A stretch of 64,000 nucleotides of DNA from NCBI GenBank assembly GCA_028583685.1, contig JAMXIF010000073.1, positions 7,393,639 through 7,457,638 on the forward strand, in the 5' to 3' direction. A program made the translations under genes and the position numbers. This document shows, piece by piece, positions 44,386 through 57,569 of this stretch. The DNA comes from Petaurus breviceps papuanus. Taxonomy: Eukaryota; Chordata; Mammalia; Diprotodontia; Petauridae. The notes below the pieces were generated by a model. It made no database searches and had not been told where the DNA came from. It worked only from the letters and a program-made list of their open reading frames with translations. Position 1 is the stretch's first letter, and every line of letters starts with the position of its first letter.

Positions 44386-45555
44386 TTTAGCTCTCTTACT
44401 ACTATCCTTGTGACCTTGCATGAGTTACTTTAATTCTCTGCACCTCTGTTTACTTTTTGGTAAAATAAGTGGGTTGGATTAAATGAACTCTAAAGGGTTT
44501 TCTTAATGACATGATAAGGGAAGGTGCTGATGGATGACAGTTGTTAAGTTTTCCTTTTAATTGGGCACATGGGCCGTGTATACATGCTGCCTCAATTCTA
44601 GAATCAAATGCACAATAATATATGGGCACAAAAATGTTCTAGCAAAGGATATCAGGAGAAAGGCATTCAAGTGAGATGGCAGTGTTACATGAGGAAGGGG
44701 GAGAGGGCAGACAGAACTATTTATTTAGCTCTTTGCTGGCTGAGCTGGAATGAATTTTCATTACTGCCTTGCAGAGTAAGGTTTCTCTGGTCCATGGAGC
44801 TTAAAACCAGACTCTTCGGAACCATTTTTGTCTTGGCTGGTTTATATGAAGATAGATTGTGGACATTCATAAACATCTTATGGAGTGGGCTAAGGATAAA
44901 TATCAAATAAAAGATAAGCTTTCCTTATATTATGTTTTTACTAAACAGAATTTTAGTGTCTACACATTTTTTTTTATGTGACTAAAGAGAAAATGATTTC
45001 CATTATAAGGTTGCCAGCCCAGGGAACTGAGTCTTTTATTGGAGTTTATGGGAATCACTTTGGAAGTCAAGTCTGCCAGGTCATCTGTGAGTATTTTCGA
45101 GCACCCAGTAGGGTGCTGTTTTCTACCAGGTGTGTTGGCTGGAGAAATGGAGGCCCAGTGTTGGTCTTGAAACGAAAATGCTTCTTTTGTGGTCTCAGTT
45201 GGGAAAGGGAAGGTGTTTTCTTTAGGTTTCCCAGAAAAATCTCTGTATTGGGGTGTATAGGATGCTCAGCTCCAGCTGGACTGGAAACTTTTTCAGCCTT
45301 CTGCTCTGATCTTTCTCGAAGTGACCTCCCTCAGAGTTTCTCTCCCACAGCTTTATTTAATTTATTTTTTCAATTTCTGAACTTAAGCATCAACTGAAAA
45401 GAGCACTTCCATATGCACAATAGAACAGAAAGAGTTGTCATTAAATTATCAATCTCTGCCATAAAAGCTTTTCTTTTTAAGTATATAATAAATGGAATCT
45501 GTAACTTTCAAAGCTGTCCTGCTTGTCTGTGATTCCTTTTGGCTTTCTTCCTATT
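44386..45555. other. Unique sequence
   Basis: The 44390-44520 part is a faint MIR/THER-like remnant. The rest, including the 139-codon frame at 44978-45397, has no recognised family. Confidence 0.35.
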
Positions 45556-45559
45556 CTCC

Positions 45560-45735
45560 TATCTTACTCTTTCTTTCTTTCTCTCTCTTCCTCCCTCCCT
45601 TCCTTCCTTCCTTCCTTCCTTCCTTCCTTCCTTCCTTCCTTCCTTCCTTCCTTCCTTCCTTCCTTCCTTCCTTCCTTCCTTCCTTCCTTCCTTCCTTCCT
45701 TCTTTCCTTCCTTCCTTCCTTCCTTCCTTTTTTGT
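45560..45735. repeat. (TTCC)n microsatellite
   Basis: A long, nearly perfect run of about 33 TTCC units (45595-45728) with a TTTC-rich lead-in. All three plus and two minus frames are open, giving false proteins. Confidence 0.98.
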
Positions 45736-45884
45736 TTTCTTCATCAACTCTCTCCCAATCCCCAACTCCCACTCCCCCACCTCTTTACCTGGCACACAAT
45801 GGTTCCTTATTAGATACTTGTGGATGGATTGATTGTTCTCACTGAAACATACAGCTTCAAAGGGTTATATGACTCTTGTACAAG

Positions 45885-45975
45885 GAACAAATGAGATAAT
45901 TTACAAAGTGTTTTGCACAGTATTAGCTGCTATTATCATTATCATAATCATTATTATTCACTGTAATTGCTAGAT
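45885..45975 (+). repeat. MIR/THER-class SINE 3' end
   Basis: 'aaatgagataatttacaaag', 'tgttttgcacagtattagct', then ATT-rich tail. Confidence 0.55.
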
Positions 45976-46368
45976 TTCTCTCCATGTTCCCATGATCATG
46001 ACCAGTCTACCAGGCCAGGATCTCAACCTCCAAGCTGGCAAACATCATCCCTGAGGCTATTTCTTGGTCTTCTTAATAGACTGGGAGAATTGTAGACACT
46101 TGTTTTCCCTTGTAGTTTCTGGGAACAGTAGTTTCTACCTTTCCTTGTCTTGGTGCCACAGCTTCACAGACTCTTTACACTTTGCCTGATATCTTCCCCC
46201 ACCCCAGTTTGTGCACATCCCCTCTCTTCATCCCAGATTCCATTATGGTAGCGTTATTTTTCAAGGGAGAAGTGTGAAAAAAACAACCCCAAACCAAAAC
46301 TATATATACTTTCCCTTTGCAAAACCCAAGGAAAACAAAACTTTTATTCTATTTTTTGGGGGGGTATA

Positions 46369-46376
46369 TTTGTGTG

Positions 46377-46412
<36 letters not shown>

Positions 46413-46467
46413 TATACAAACACACATACATATACGTATATGTATATGTATATGTATATGTATATAA
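46369..46467. repeat. TA/CA/TATATG microsatellite cluster
   Basis: (TA)n, (CA)n, then TATATG hexamers in series. Confidence 0.95.
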
Positions 46468-46507
46468 ACACATTTGTGGAAAAACATCCCTGGGGGATGA
46501 GGGACTG

Positions 46508-46673
46508 CTTCTTTTTTGGGGGGGGAGAGGCAAAGGCAGGGCAATTGGGGTTAAGTGACTTGCCCAAGGTCACATGGCTAGTTTTTGTGTTAAGTGTCTG
46601 AGGCTGGATTTGAACTCAGGTCCTCCTGGCTCCAGGGCCAGTGCTCTATTCACTGCATCACCTACCTGCCCCC
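46508..46673 (-). mobile_element. A-tailed tRNA SINE
   Basis: T/G runs, 'gggcaattggggttaagtga', 'gctggatttgaactcaggtc', head complement 'gcatcacctacctgcc'. Confidence 0.85.
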
Positions 46674-46708
46674 CTCCCGTTTGTTTGTTTTTTGAGGTAT
46701 TGCTTCTA

Positions 46709-47165
46709 CAAACAGGTGGCATAGTGAATACAGTGCTAGACCTGGAGTCAGGAAGCCCTGACTTAAAATCCTGCCTCACATAGTTGCTAACTATGTGACC
46801 CTTGGCAGGTTACTTAACATTGCTCAGCCTGTTTCTTCATCTGAATAATGTGCATAATAACAGGATCTACTCCACAGGATTATCTCGAGGTATTGTGGTA
46901 CAGAGGAATTAATATCATCTCTAGAGTCAGAGAACTTGTGCTGAGATGCCATTCCTTTTATTTATTTCCTGTGTAATCTTCGACAAATTACTTAAACATC
47001 TTGGACCTCATCTGTCAAATGAAATGGTTGGACTAGGTGGTTTCTGAAGTTTCTTCCAGCTCTAGGTCAATGTTCCCATGATATCCTATGAAATGAGTTA
47101 ATATATTTAAAGTGTTTTGTGAATCATCAAGTATTATATAAATGTTAGCTATTATCATTATTAAT
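46709..47165 (+). mobile_element. tRNA SINE interrupted by a MIR/THER SINE
   Basis: Outer copy: 'aacaggtggcatagtgaata', 'gacctggagtcaggaagccc' on the left, 'atatttaaagtgttttgtga', 'aatgttagctattatcatta' on the right. Inner copy at about 46891-47086: 'agagtcagagaacttgtgct', 'ggttggactaggtggtttct', 'ccagctctaggtcaatgttc'. Confidence 0.7.
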
Positions 47166-47680
47166 TACTATTCTACAGCTGAATTCCAAAGGCTTTACCA
47201 AAGTTTTTTTTTCCCTTTCCCCTCAATTATATGCAGTTTCACTGGGTTGTGCGTGATAATACATGAACTGTATCAATCCTAAAATATATTAGGGCCTCCT
47301 TAATAAAATTCATAATTATTTAAGAGACATCAGCCTAACAACCTATAACAAAAAACTAAATAGATGAAAAATGCTCATTGCCAGATTATGAGAGGACATT
47401 TGAAGTCAGTTCATTGACTCAGCTTCTCAATGGAAATGTCTGAGGCAGATGCTACAGCTGGATATTGGGTCCAGAATCAAAAAGGAGGAAGAGAGTAGTC
47501 TAAGTTGCATTTGGGGAATTGTGCAGTGCTTCCAATGATCCAGAGCTCCTTTCTGGTGTCAAAAACCAACAAAGAAACATGTTTTCAACCCAATGTACAC
47601 CCTGTAATTGTGGATCCCATTTAGGAGGCTCTGCAGTGTTCTGGGCCTTGATGCAGTGAGAGAAATAAGTATTATAGTAA
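47166..47680. other. Unique sequence
   Basis: Nothing recognised. It ends at the retropseudogene insertion site. Confidence 0.4.
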
Positions 47681-49020
<1,340 letters not shown>

Positions 49021-49041
49021 AGTAATTCTTAAAGGGAGCAA

Positions 49042-49278
49042 CGAGGGTAGCACAGTAGATATGGATGTTGGATGGACCTGGAGTTAGGAAGAGTCTTCTT
49101 TATGAATTCAAATCTGGTCTCATATATTGACTAGCATTGTGACCTTAGGCACTGACCTCTGTTTGCCAAAGTTTCCTCATCTGTAAAATGAGCTGGAGAA
49201 GGAAATGGCAAACCACTCCAGTATCTTTGCCAAGAAAACCCCTAATGGGGTCACAAAGAGTCTAACACAACTGAAAAT
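49042..49278 (+). mobile_element. RTE-tailed tRNA SINE
   Basis: 'gagggtagcacagtagatat', 'gacctggagttaggaagagt', 'gctggagaaggaaatggcaa', 'aatggggtcacaaagagtct'. Full length. Confidence 0.85.
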
Positions 49279-49884
49279 AAAAAAAGATTGGACAATTCTT
49301 AAAGATCATCAAGCAAGAAGGAGTTGTAATTGGCATATGTAGAGGGAGTACCTATAAAGATGAAAATTCATATCCTTAAGTAATGAAGTATTTAATACTA
49401 TCTAAACCTTTCTGGGAATTTCTTTTTCTCATTCCTGGTCTTTTCTATGCTCTAATCGGTAGCCTAAATAGAATTCACTAGTTTCAACTAGTGCTGCTTC
49501 TCCCTTTAAATGTAAAAATGTGTTACAGTAAGCATTATTAAGTTTAAGCTCAATTTCTTTTCCTAGGCCTCCCTTGGGTTCACATCAGGCAAGTTGTAAT
49601 GGACTTGCCATATTGAGCCATCAACCTCCCATGGCCCACAGTTCTTTCCTCCATTTGTTGGTATTATCTTTTCTGGTTTCAAAACTGGTACCCTGCTACA
49701 TTGCCTCACCAAGTCTTAACTGAAGAAATTTCTACTCATTGATAGAATTGAAGTAATAGACATACCCTGGACCTGGTAAATATTTGTATTTTCCCAGCCC
49801 TATTTCTCCATATTCTCAGACTGATTCCTAAGAAGTCAGCTTCTTTCTGAAAACCCACCTTCCAGTGCAGATATTCCAAAAAGA
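49279..49884. other. Unique sequence
   Basis: No gene or repeat recognised. Confidence 0.4.
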
Positions 49885-50021
49885 TATGTATCTACATCTA
49901 CATCTATATCTATATCTATCTACATCTGTCATTTGTCATCTGTAATCTATCATCAATATGTATATCTACATCTATGTCTACGTCTATGTCTAGTCTATGT
50001 CTATAACTATGTCTATATATC
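49885..50021. repeat. (CTATAT/CTATGT)n array, left part
   Basis: Hexamer units with interspersed 'catctgtcat'. The same array resumes at 52923 on the far side of the HAL1 insertion. Confidence 0.9.
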
Positions 50022-50127
50022 TTTTTTTAAGTGTAAACAAGTTTTATTGCATTTCAAGCAATTATAAAATTGATGAATACAGAAAGAAATTGTTGTTCAA
50101 TCATTTTTCAGCCATGTCTGACTCTTC
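50022..50127 (-). mobile_element. Probable 3' transduction of HAL1
   Basis: Between the HAL1 A tail (T run 50128-50135) and a second T run (50022-50028) lie about 95 bp unrelated to HAL1. On the minus strand this piece contains AATAAA (complement at 50043-50048) 14 nt before the second A tail. It begins with the last 37 bp of an RTE-tailed SINE (50091-50127). This is the layout left when transcription reads through the element's own poly(A) signal to the next one. Confidence 0.6.
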
Positions 50128-52922
50128 TTTTTTTTAAATGCTTTATTAACTTCTGATTTTCATCATTAATTTCCGCCAGATTTTGAGTTACAAATTTTCT
50201 CGCTATATTTCCCCTACCCACCACCCCAGAATAGCAGTCCCACAGGCTATCCTCTCCTCCAATCTGCTGTTTCCCATATCTTCTCCCATACCCCCTTAGA
50301 CTTTTTCAGTAGGGCATGATGGATCTCTATGCCCCAGTGCCTGTATATCTTCTTTCCCAATTACATGTAAGAAAGTATTAATAATAGTACATATATATGT
50401 ATATATATAATTTTAAATATTTGATTTTAAATTTTTGAATTCCAGATTCATTCCCTTCCTCCCTTGTCACTCACCCTTACTGGGAAGATAAGCAGTTCAG
50501 TATAGGTTGTACATGTGTAGCTAATGCAAAACATTAACATAGTAGATATATTGTAAAAGACTGACTATATTTCTCTCCCTCCTATCCCAACCACCCACTT
50601 GTTCTATTCTCTAGTTTGATCCCATCCCTTTTCAAAAGTGAGTGCTTCCAACTTCCCTCCCCCCCAGCCTGTCCTCCCTTCCATCATCATCCCCCCTCTC
50701 ATCCCCTTCCCCCTACTCTCCTGTAGGGTGAGATACCCTATTTAGTGTGTATTTCATTCCCTCCCTGAGCCAAATTCAGTGAGGATAAGGTTGACCCATA
50801 CCCTTTTGCCTTCTTATTCTTCCCCTCCATTGTAACCCTTTTCCCTTGCCTCTTCTTTATGAGATAATTTACCCCATTCTGTCTCTCTCCATCTCCTCTC
50901 ATTATATTCCTCTCTCACCTCTTAATTTCCCTTTTTAAAGACCATCTCTTCCTATTAAATTGGTCCTGTGCCCTCTATATATGCATACCTATAAGCATAT
51001 ATGTATTCATATGCCTGTATATACTCCAATATAGACATATATATATTTCTATTCTCTTCAACTATTTTCATACTGAGAAAAGTTTCATCAGTTACAATTA
51101 TCGTTTTTCCATGTAGGAATGTTAATAGTTCAACTTTCATCAGTGGCATATGATTTCTTTTCCCTGTTTACCTTCTCAAGCTTCTCTTGCTTCTTGTATC
51201 TGGATGTCAAATTTTCTATTCAACTCTGGTTTTTTCATTAAGAATGCTTGAAAGTCCTCTATTCCACTGAATGACCATATTTTCCCCTGAAAGATAATAC
51301 TCAGTTTTGCTGGGTAGGTGATTATTGGTTTTAATCCAGCTCCTATGCCCTGCAGAATATCCTATTCCAGGCCCTTCAATCCCTCAGTGTAGAAGCTGCC
51401 AGGTCCTGGGTTATCCTGATTGTATTTCCACAATATTCAAATTGTTTCTTCCTGGCTGCTTGTAATATTTTCTCCTTGATCTGGGAATTCCAGAACCTGG
51501 CTATAATATTCATAGGAGTTTTCTTTTTGGGATCTTTTTCAGGAGGTGATTGGTGGATTCTTTCAACCTCTATTTTGCCTTCTGGCTCTAGAACATCAGG
51601 GCAATTTTTCTTGAGAATTTCTTGGAGGATGATTTCTAGATTCTTTCCCTGATCATGGCTTTCAGGTAGACCAATAATTTTAAAATTATGTTTCCTGGAT
51701 CTATTTTCCAGGTCAGTGGTTTTTCCCATGAGATATTTCACATTGCCTTCTATTCTTTCATTTGTTTGGATCTGTTTAACATCATCTGGATTTCTCTTAA
51801 AGTCACTAGTTCCCTTTGCTCCAATCTAAATCCAAGGGAAAGATTCAACCCATTGAGCTTTTGAAATTCTTTTTCCATCTGGCAAATTTCGCTTTTCAAG
51901 GCATTCCTATCCTCATTGCCTTTTTGAGCCTCTTTTGCCAATTGAGTTAGTCTGTTTTTTAAGGTGTTATTTTTCTCAGTCAGGCTGTTGTCTCTCCTTT
52001 CATAATTTTCTTGCATCGTTCTCATTTCTCTTCCCAATTTTTCCTCTACTTCTCTTATCTGCTTCTTAAGGACCTCTGTGGCCTGTAACCAGCTCATATT
52101 TTCCTTTGAAGCTTTTGGTGCAGGAGTTCTGACTTCACTGTCTTCCTCCTGTTCCGTGCTTTGTTCCTTTTTGTCCACAAAATAGGAGTCTAATGTTGGA
52201 GTCTTTTGTCTGTGTTGTTTCCTTTGTCTGGTCATTTCGCCCCTCAGTCACTTGACCTCTGGGCTTTTTGCCACAGTAGGACTCTGCCACCAGACAGGGG
52301 AGCTTTTGTCCCAAATGCTGGGGTTTTCTCAGCTGCCGGAGATATTAGTTGGTTGCCCTCCACACACTCTGGCAAGCTGGTCACAAACCCCAGGACCTCC
52401 ACCCTAGACTGCAATCCAGATCCAAGCAGATTAAAGCAAGAGTGATTACCCTTCAGCCTGGTTGCTTGGCCCCCCTACACTCTTCAGGCCAGGAGCTGAA
52501 GCTGCCACATGGCACTGGTTGTGCCTGGAGTCTCAGTGGCTTCTCGCCCTGGGGGCAGAAGCCGACACACTCCTGACTATTGGTACCAAAGTCCACACTG
52601 CACTGACCTCTCACTTGGTACTTAGCATCTTTGTGTTGATAAATCTGGAGATGGCCACAGCTGCTGCTGATCTGGAGTCCCTCTGGCTGGTGGCTTGTCA
52701 GGCCGGCCCTGGGGCTAAAACTTCTGGCTCATGCCCTGTGCTGGCTGATTCCTGCTGGCCTGCCAGGGTGTCCTCAATGGGAGATTAGCTTCTCTGTGTC
52801 ATTTTGTGGGTTCTGCAGCATCAAAGTTTGTTTAGAGTCCCCTTTTTACATGGATTGGGGAAGGTGGAAGCTGGAGGCAGGTGGAGGTCCTGCTTCTACT
52901 CTGCTATCTTGACTCCGCCCCC
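50128..52922 (-). mobile_element. Full-length HAL1 (ORF1-only L1 derivative), copy 1
   Basis: 5' end at 52922 (GGGGGCGGAGTCAAGATAGC), 5' UTR to 52236, ORF1 remnant 52235-51176, then a 3' UTR of about 1.05 kb ending in an A tail at 50135. No ORF2 sequence exists between ORF1 and the tail. The terminal part ('ctttattaactt', 'gagttacaaattttctc') resembles the 3' end of the L1 at 14 kb, supporting mobilisation in trans by L1 ORF2p. Inserted into a hexanucleotide array. Confidence 0.85.
51176..52235 (-). pseudogene. HAL1 copy 1 ORF1p remnant (~353 codons)
   Basis: Related to L1 ORF1p, the trimeric RNA-binding chaperone. ATG at 52235 (MTRQRKQHRQKTPTLDSYF). A coiled coil spans about residues 45-150 (LKKQIREVEEKLGREMRTMQ..KNRLTQLAKE). 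An RRM-like part carries 'LENRSRKHNFKIIGLPESHD', then a C-terminal domain 'FWNSQIKEKILQAARKKQFE..IRITQDLAASTL' and 'ITYPAKLSIIFQGKIWSF'. One frameshift lies near 51,800, a TGA follows LRD at about 51,375, and another frame change lies shortly after. The size matches human ORF1p (338 aa) closely. Confidence 0.85.
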
Positions 52923-53740
52923 TATATCTATATCTTTATCTATATCTATGTCTATGTCTATGCCTATGTCTATATCTATGTCTTTGTCTATGTCCACGTC
53001 TTTAGCTATGTCTATGTCTATATATCTTTATCTATGTCTATGTCTGCATCTATGTCTATATCTATATCTACATCTATATCTATCATCTGTCATCTAGTAT
53101 CTATATCTATGTCTATGTCTATATCTACATCTGTATCTATGTCTATATCTACATCTATATCTATCATCTAGCATCTATATCTATATCTACATCTGTATCT
53201 ATATCTATCATCTGTCATCTAGCATCTATATTTATATCTATGTCTATGTCTACATCTACATCTGTCATCTGTCATCTATATCTACATCTGTCATCTATAT
53301 CTATGTCTATATCTACATCTATATCTATCATCTATCATCTCTATCTACATCTGTATCTATATCTATGTCTATGTCTATATCTATCATCTGTCATCTAGCA
53401 TCTAGCATCTATATCTATGTCTATGTCTATATCTATATCTATGTCTATATCTATATCTATGTCTATATCTATATCTACATCTATATCTATCATCTGTCAT
53501 CTATATCTATGTCTATGTCTATATCTATATCTATATCTATGTCTATGTCTACGTCTACATCTGTCATCTATATCTATGTCTATGTCTATATCTACATCTA
53601 CATCTACATCTGTCATTTATATCTATATCTATGTCTATTTCTATGTCTATGTCTACATCTACATCTACATCTATATCTATATCTGCCATCTGTCATCTAT
53701 ATGTATATCTATCTATATATCTGTTTAGTTATCACTAGGA
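52923..53740. repeat. Long (CTATAT/CTATGT)n minisatellite-like array
   Basis: About 820 bp of TATATC, TATGTC and TACATC hexamers, with recurring 'catctgtcatctagcatct' blocks that give a higher-order period. Continuous with 49885-50021 before the HAL1 insertion. Confidence 0.95.
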
Positions 53741-53766
53741 TATATGTATATATGTATACACACATG

Positions 53767-53953
53767 ATGCAGTTCTAGTTTTATGATTACTAGTAGTATA
53801 GGCTACACGATACAGTGAAAAGAATACTATAGTAGAATGTAGGACAACTGTGTCCTAGTCCTCCCTCCTTCCAACCACTTAGCTGTGTGACTGTGGGGAA
53901 ACAACTTAACCTTAATTGCTTAACCTATAAAATGGGTTATAATATCTTATATG
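53767..53953 (+). repeat. Local duplication, copy A
   Basis: 187 bp matching 55421-55609 in the same orientation with roughly 20-odd differences. It includes a MIR/THER-like SINE body ('cacttagctgtgtgactgtg', 'gcttaacctataaaatgggt') and about 40 bp of shared flank. Confidence 0.75.
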
Positions 53954-55100
53954 ACCCTCTTTCTTTCTATAATATTCTATACCATTAGGATATATAGGTA
54001 TATGTATGTGTATATGCATACACACATTTATCTCCTAGTAATAACTAGACAGAGTAATAGCTATTTTCTACTAGCATTAAGGGAACCAGAAACATTGAAC
54101 ATTAGAGCTAATAATTTCCTTAGAAATAATTTATTTCAATTCCCTTTTATTACACTTGAGAAAAATGAGTTCCAGAGGTGCTAAATGACCTGCCTGAGGT
54201 TATCCAGTAGCCAGTTAAAGGCAGAGGTGGGTCTAAAATATAAGTCTACTTACTCCCTCCATGTTTAGTGCTATTAATTGTTTCATCACAACATGTATGG
54301 TATTTCTTCTCTTGGCCTTTTAACTAAGTATCTAAACTTGGAACTTTTTCAGTCAAGTTCCAAGACTTGTAAATTTATCCTCAATTTGGAAATGGAAAGG
54401 TTTGGCCTTTATTTACCTTTGTGTGTTACTACAACTACTATGCTCACTCTTGGACCTAACTGACATTATTGATTGGCTTTTGCCCTCCTATCTGTGCTTC
54501 TAACTTTCTGGACTTGAGTACAATTCATTGGTTACAATCTGACCCTGGAATTTCCCTCAGGGCTTAAGGCTTCCTCACCCTGGAACATTCAGCTGTCATG
54601 TGAGACCTCTTCTCCCACTCATGAATTCCTCCCAGAGCCTCTGTTTTGAGTCAGGGACCAGACTGGCCAACTTTCATTCCCCTCTTAGCTGTGCATGTAA
54701 TGCTCTGGACGTTAACACTGTGCTCCCAGGTGGGAGCCTCCCCTTTCTACTTCCCTTTTCAATTCCCCTTTGTTCTTTGATTATTAAAATGTCTTCCATT
54801 ATTAAAGCTCCTGGAGGGCAGAGACTGTCTTTTTGCTTGTATTTGTATTGCTGTACTTGGTGCCTACTAAGTGCCTTGAAGAATGTTTATCTACCCACTT
54901 GCTGAAAGTATTTTCTTATAGCTTTCTCAGAGCTCTTATCACATATTTCCTAGTATTATAGTGTCTGATCTATATTAGATTATATACTTCATGAAAGCAG
55001 GAGCTGTGGCTTACTATATCTCTCTTATCTCCCACAGTTCTGGGTGTGTAGTTGATACTCAGTAGTCATTGAATGAATGATGATGATGACAGGGAGAGAT
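53954..55100. other. Mostly unique sequence with L2/MIR-like ends
   Basis: 54800-54880 ('ctcctggagggcagagactg') and 54985-55085 ('ttcatgaaagcaggagctgt', 'gtcattgaatgaatgatgat') look like L2-type 3' ends. The rest is unassigned. Confidence 0.4.
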
Positions 55101-55420
55101 GAATGAGAAGAAGTAGCCTCATCAATTTCTAATTTTACTCTCCAGATTGTAGCATTGCATTTGATCTAGGACCCAAAACAAGGTCATTGCCCCAGCATCC
55201 AGAAATGTGTTGAACCTCATGGATACTCCAGGGATAGAGATAAATATGTAGGTCTCTAGCAGCAAGAATGTGTTGAGATGCTCCTGATCCACCACCCGCC
55301 AACATTCCATCCCAGAGAGCCCTTGTATATTCTTCTCCCCTCTTGCCCCAAGCCTAAAGTTAGTTCTGCAACTTCTTGACAAATAAAATACTACACATTA
55401 ATATTAAAACATTTTACATA
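55101..55420. other. Unassigned sequence
   Basis: The minus-strand 86-codon frame at 55122-55382 has no recognised family. No splice-flanked exon is convincing. Confidence 0.3.
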
Positions 55421-55609
55421 ATGCAGTTCTAATTTTATGACTACTAGTAGTATAGGCTACATGACATAGTAAAAAGAATACTGTAGTGGAATGTAGGACA
55501 CCTGGGTTCTAGTCCTCCCTCTTTCCTACCACTTAGCTGTGTGACTTTGGGGAAACAGCCTAACCTTAGTTGCTTAACCTATATAATATGGGTAATAATA
55601 TCTTACATG
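55421..55609 (+). repeat. Local duplication, copy B
   Basis: Second copy of the 53767-53953 unit, about 1.65 kb away, direct orientation. Confidence 0.75.
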
Positions 55610-55952
55610 GCTTTAGACATGGAGGCTGGAGATCATCTTTGGAGGTTCTTTCTATATTTAAGACCTATGATTCATATCAAAGCTGTTCTTATAATTAAAT
55701 ACTGAATTTCTTTTACTATGGAGTCTGATTTAGCTATCTAATAAATCAGACTTTTTTTTAAAAGACTGACTTATTTTTCCTAAATGTTATCAATCTCTCT
55801 TAACCATCAATTCACAAATATGAGTTAAATATAATGTGCTTGCTGTTCTCGTATACAAAGATGCTACTGCTTGACCCACTGCCAGCAGGAATAGCCTCTG
55901 ATTTGCTTTTTCAGTAGTGGTAGGGACTGAACATGTAAAGTAAAATGTATTC

Positions 55953-55984
<32 letters not shown>

Positions 55985-56344
55985 GTCTCTCTCTTCCCAG
56001 ACTCACTGAGGAATAGACAAAACTTTGTAAACTTGAAAACAATCCTCCAACTTGAATCCTTTAAAAGACTGATTAGAATGGAAGGGGTAAGCCTCGTTAA
56101 AAAAAAATTGATTTAACCATCAGGAGTGGTTAAAACAGCCATGAGCCTGACTTTGTTCAGCATAAGAAAAGGGCAGTCAGTCTCACATTTTCATAGTGCC
56201 GTGTTCTACCCCTAAACCAGAGGGAGCTCTGGGGAAATACCTAGCTCTGGTTCTCAAGATAGAAGGTAACATTCTAACCCCTCACTCTACCCTGTTTTAG
56301 ATTGCAGGTGTTACTCTTGCTAGTTTAAGATTTAATCAGAATAG
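55610..56344. other. Unique sequence
   Basis: (TCTC/TGTC)n at 55954-55995. No gene recognised. Confidence 0.4.
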
Positions 56345-56364
56345 CCCTCAAACCTCCTTTTATC

Positions 56365-56528
56365 TTTTTTTTTTTGGTCTTTTTGGAGAGGGAATGGCAA
56401 GGCAATTGGGGTTAAGTGACTTGCCCAAGGTCATACAGCTAGTATTTGTTAAGTGTCTAAGGCCGAATTTGAACTCAGGTCCTCCTGACTCCAGGGCCGG
56501 TGCTCTACTCACTGCACCACCTAGCTGG
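56365..56528 (-). mobile_element. A-tailed tRNA SINE
   Basis: T run, 'aaggcaattggggttaagtg', 'ggccgaatttgaactcaggt', head complement 'gcaccacctagctgg'. Flanked by CCCTCAAACCTCCTTTTA (56345-56362) and CCCTCAAAACTCCTTTAA (56529-56546). Confidence 0.9.
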
Positions 56529-57569
56529 CCCTCAAAACTCCTTTAAAAATAATTTATATTTATTAATTTATTTATTTTTCATTTTCAATATTCATTTCCA
56601 CAAGATTTTGAGTTGCAAATTTTCTCCCTGTCTTTTCTCTACCCCCACCCCAAGACAGTGAGCCTACTGAATACCCCTTCCCCCAATCTGCTCTCTCTTA
56701 TATCCTCCTCCATACCCCCTCTAACTTTCTAGTAGGGCAAGATGGATTTTTATACCCCAGTGCTTGTATATCTTATTTCCCAGTTGCATGTAAAAGACAA
56801 TTTTTTTTTAACATTTGTTTTTAAAACTTTGATTTCCAGATTCTTTCCCTTCTTCCCTCCTCACCCACTGGGAAGATAAGCAATTCAATATAGGTTGTAC
56901 ATGTCTACTTACGCAAAACATTTCCATAGCAGTAATATTGTGAGAGACTAGCTATATTTCCCTCCATCCTATCCCGCCTCCCACTTACTCTATTTTCTCC
57001 TTTGACCCTGTCTCTTTTCAAAAGAATTTGCTTCTAACTACCCTCTCCCCCAATCTACTCTCCCTTCTATCATCTCCCCTCTTATCCCCTTCCCCCCTAC
57101 TTTCCTGTAGGGTTAGATACCCAATTTAGTGAGTATGCTATTCCCTCTTTAAGCCAAATTCAATGAGAGTAAGGTTGACCCATTCCCTTTCACCTTCCTG
57201 CTCTTCCCCTACATTGTAACAGTTTTCTCTTTACTCTTTTATATAGGATAATTTATCCTATTCTATCTCTTCCTTTCTCCTCTCATTATATTCTTCTCTC
57301 ACCTCTTAATTTTATTTTTTAGATATCATCCCTTCCTATTCAACTCATCCTGTGCCCTCTATGTATATGCATACACATATACACACACTCACATATGTAT
57401 TTATACACACATATACCCTCCTATACATACATATATATATATTCCCTTCAACTATCATCATATTGAGAAAAGTCTCATGAGTTACAATTATTGTTTTTCC
57501 ATGTAGGAATGTAAATAGTTCAACTTTAGTAAGTTCCTTATGATTTCTTTTTCCTGTTTACCTTCTTTC

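Noticed and set aside
45492-45845. Several ~100-codon Leu/Pro/Ser or Lys/Glu/Gly-rich frames
   Set aside because: They arise from the (TTCC)n array, which is open in most frames.
49885-53740. CRISPR-like spaced repeat
   Set aside because: Units are degenerate hexamers without unique spacers, and the sequence is a mammalian nuclear genome.
52804-53778. Frames up to 137 codons of Ile/Tyr/Ser repeats
   Set aside because: They come from the TATATC/TATGTC array and end in low-complexity sequence.
55122-55382. 86-codon minus-strand frame
   Set aside because: No recognised protein family; neighbouring frames are equally uninformative.
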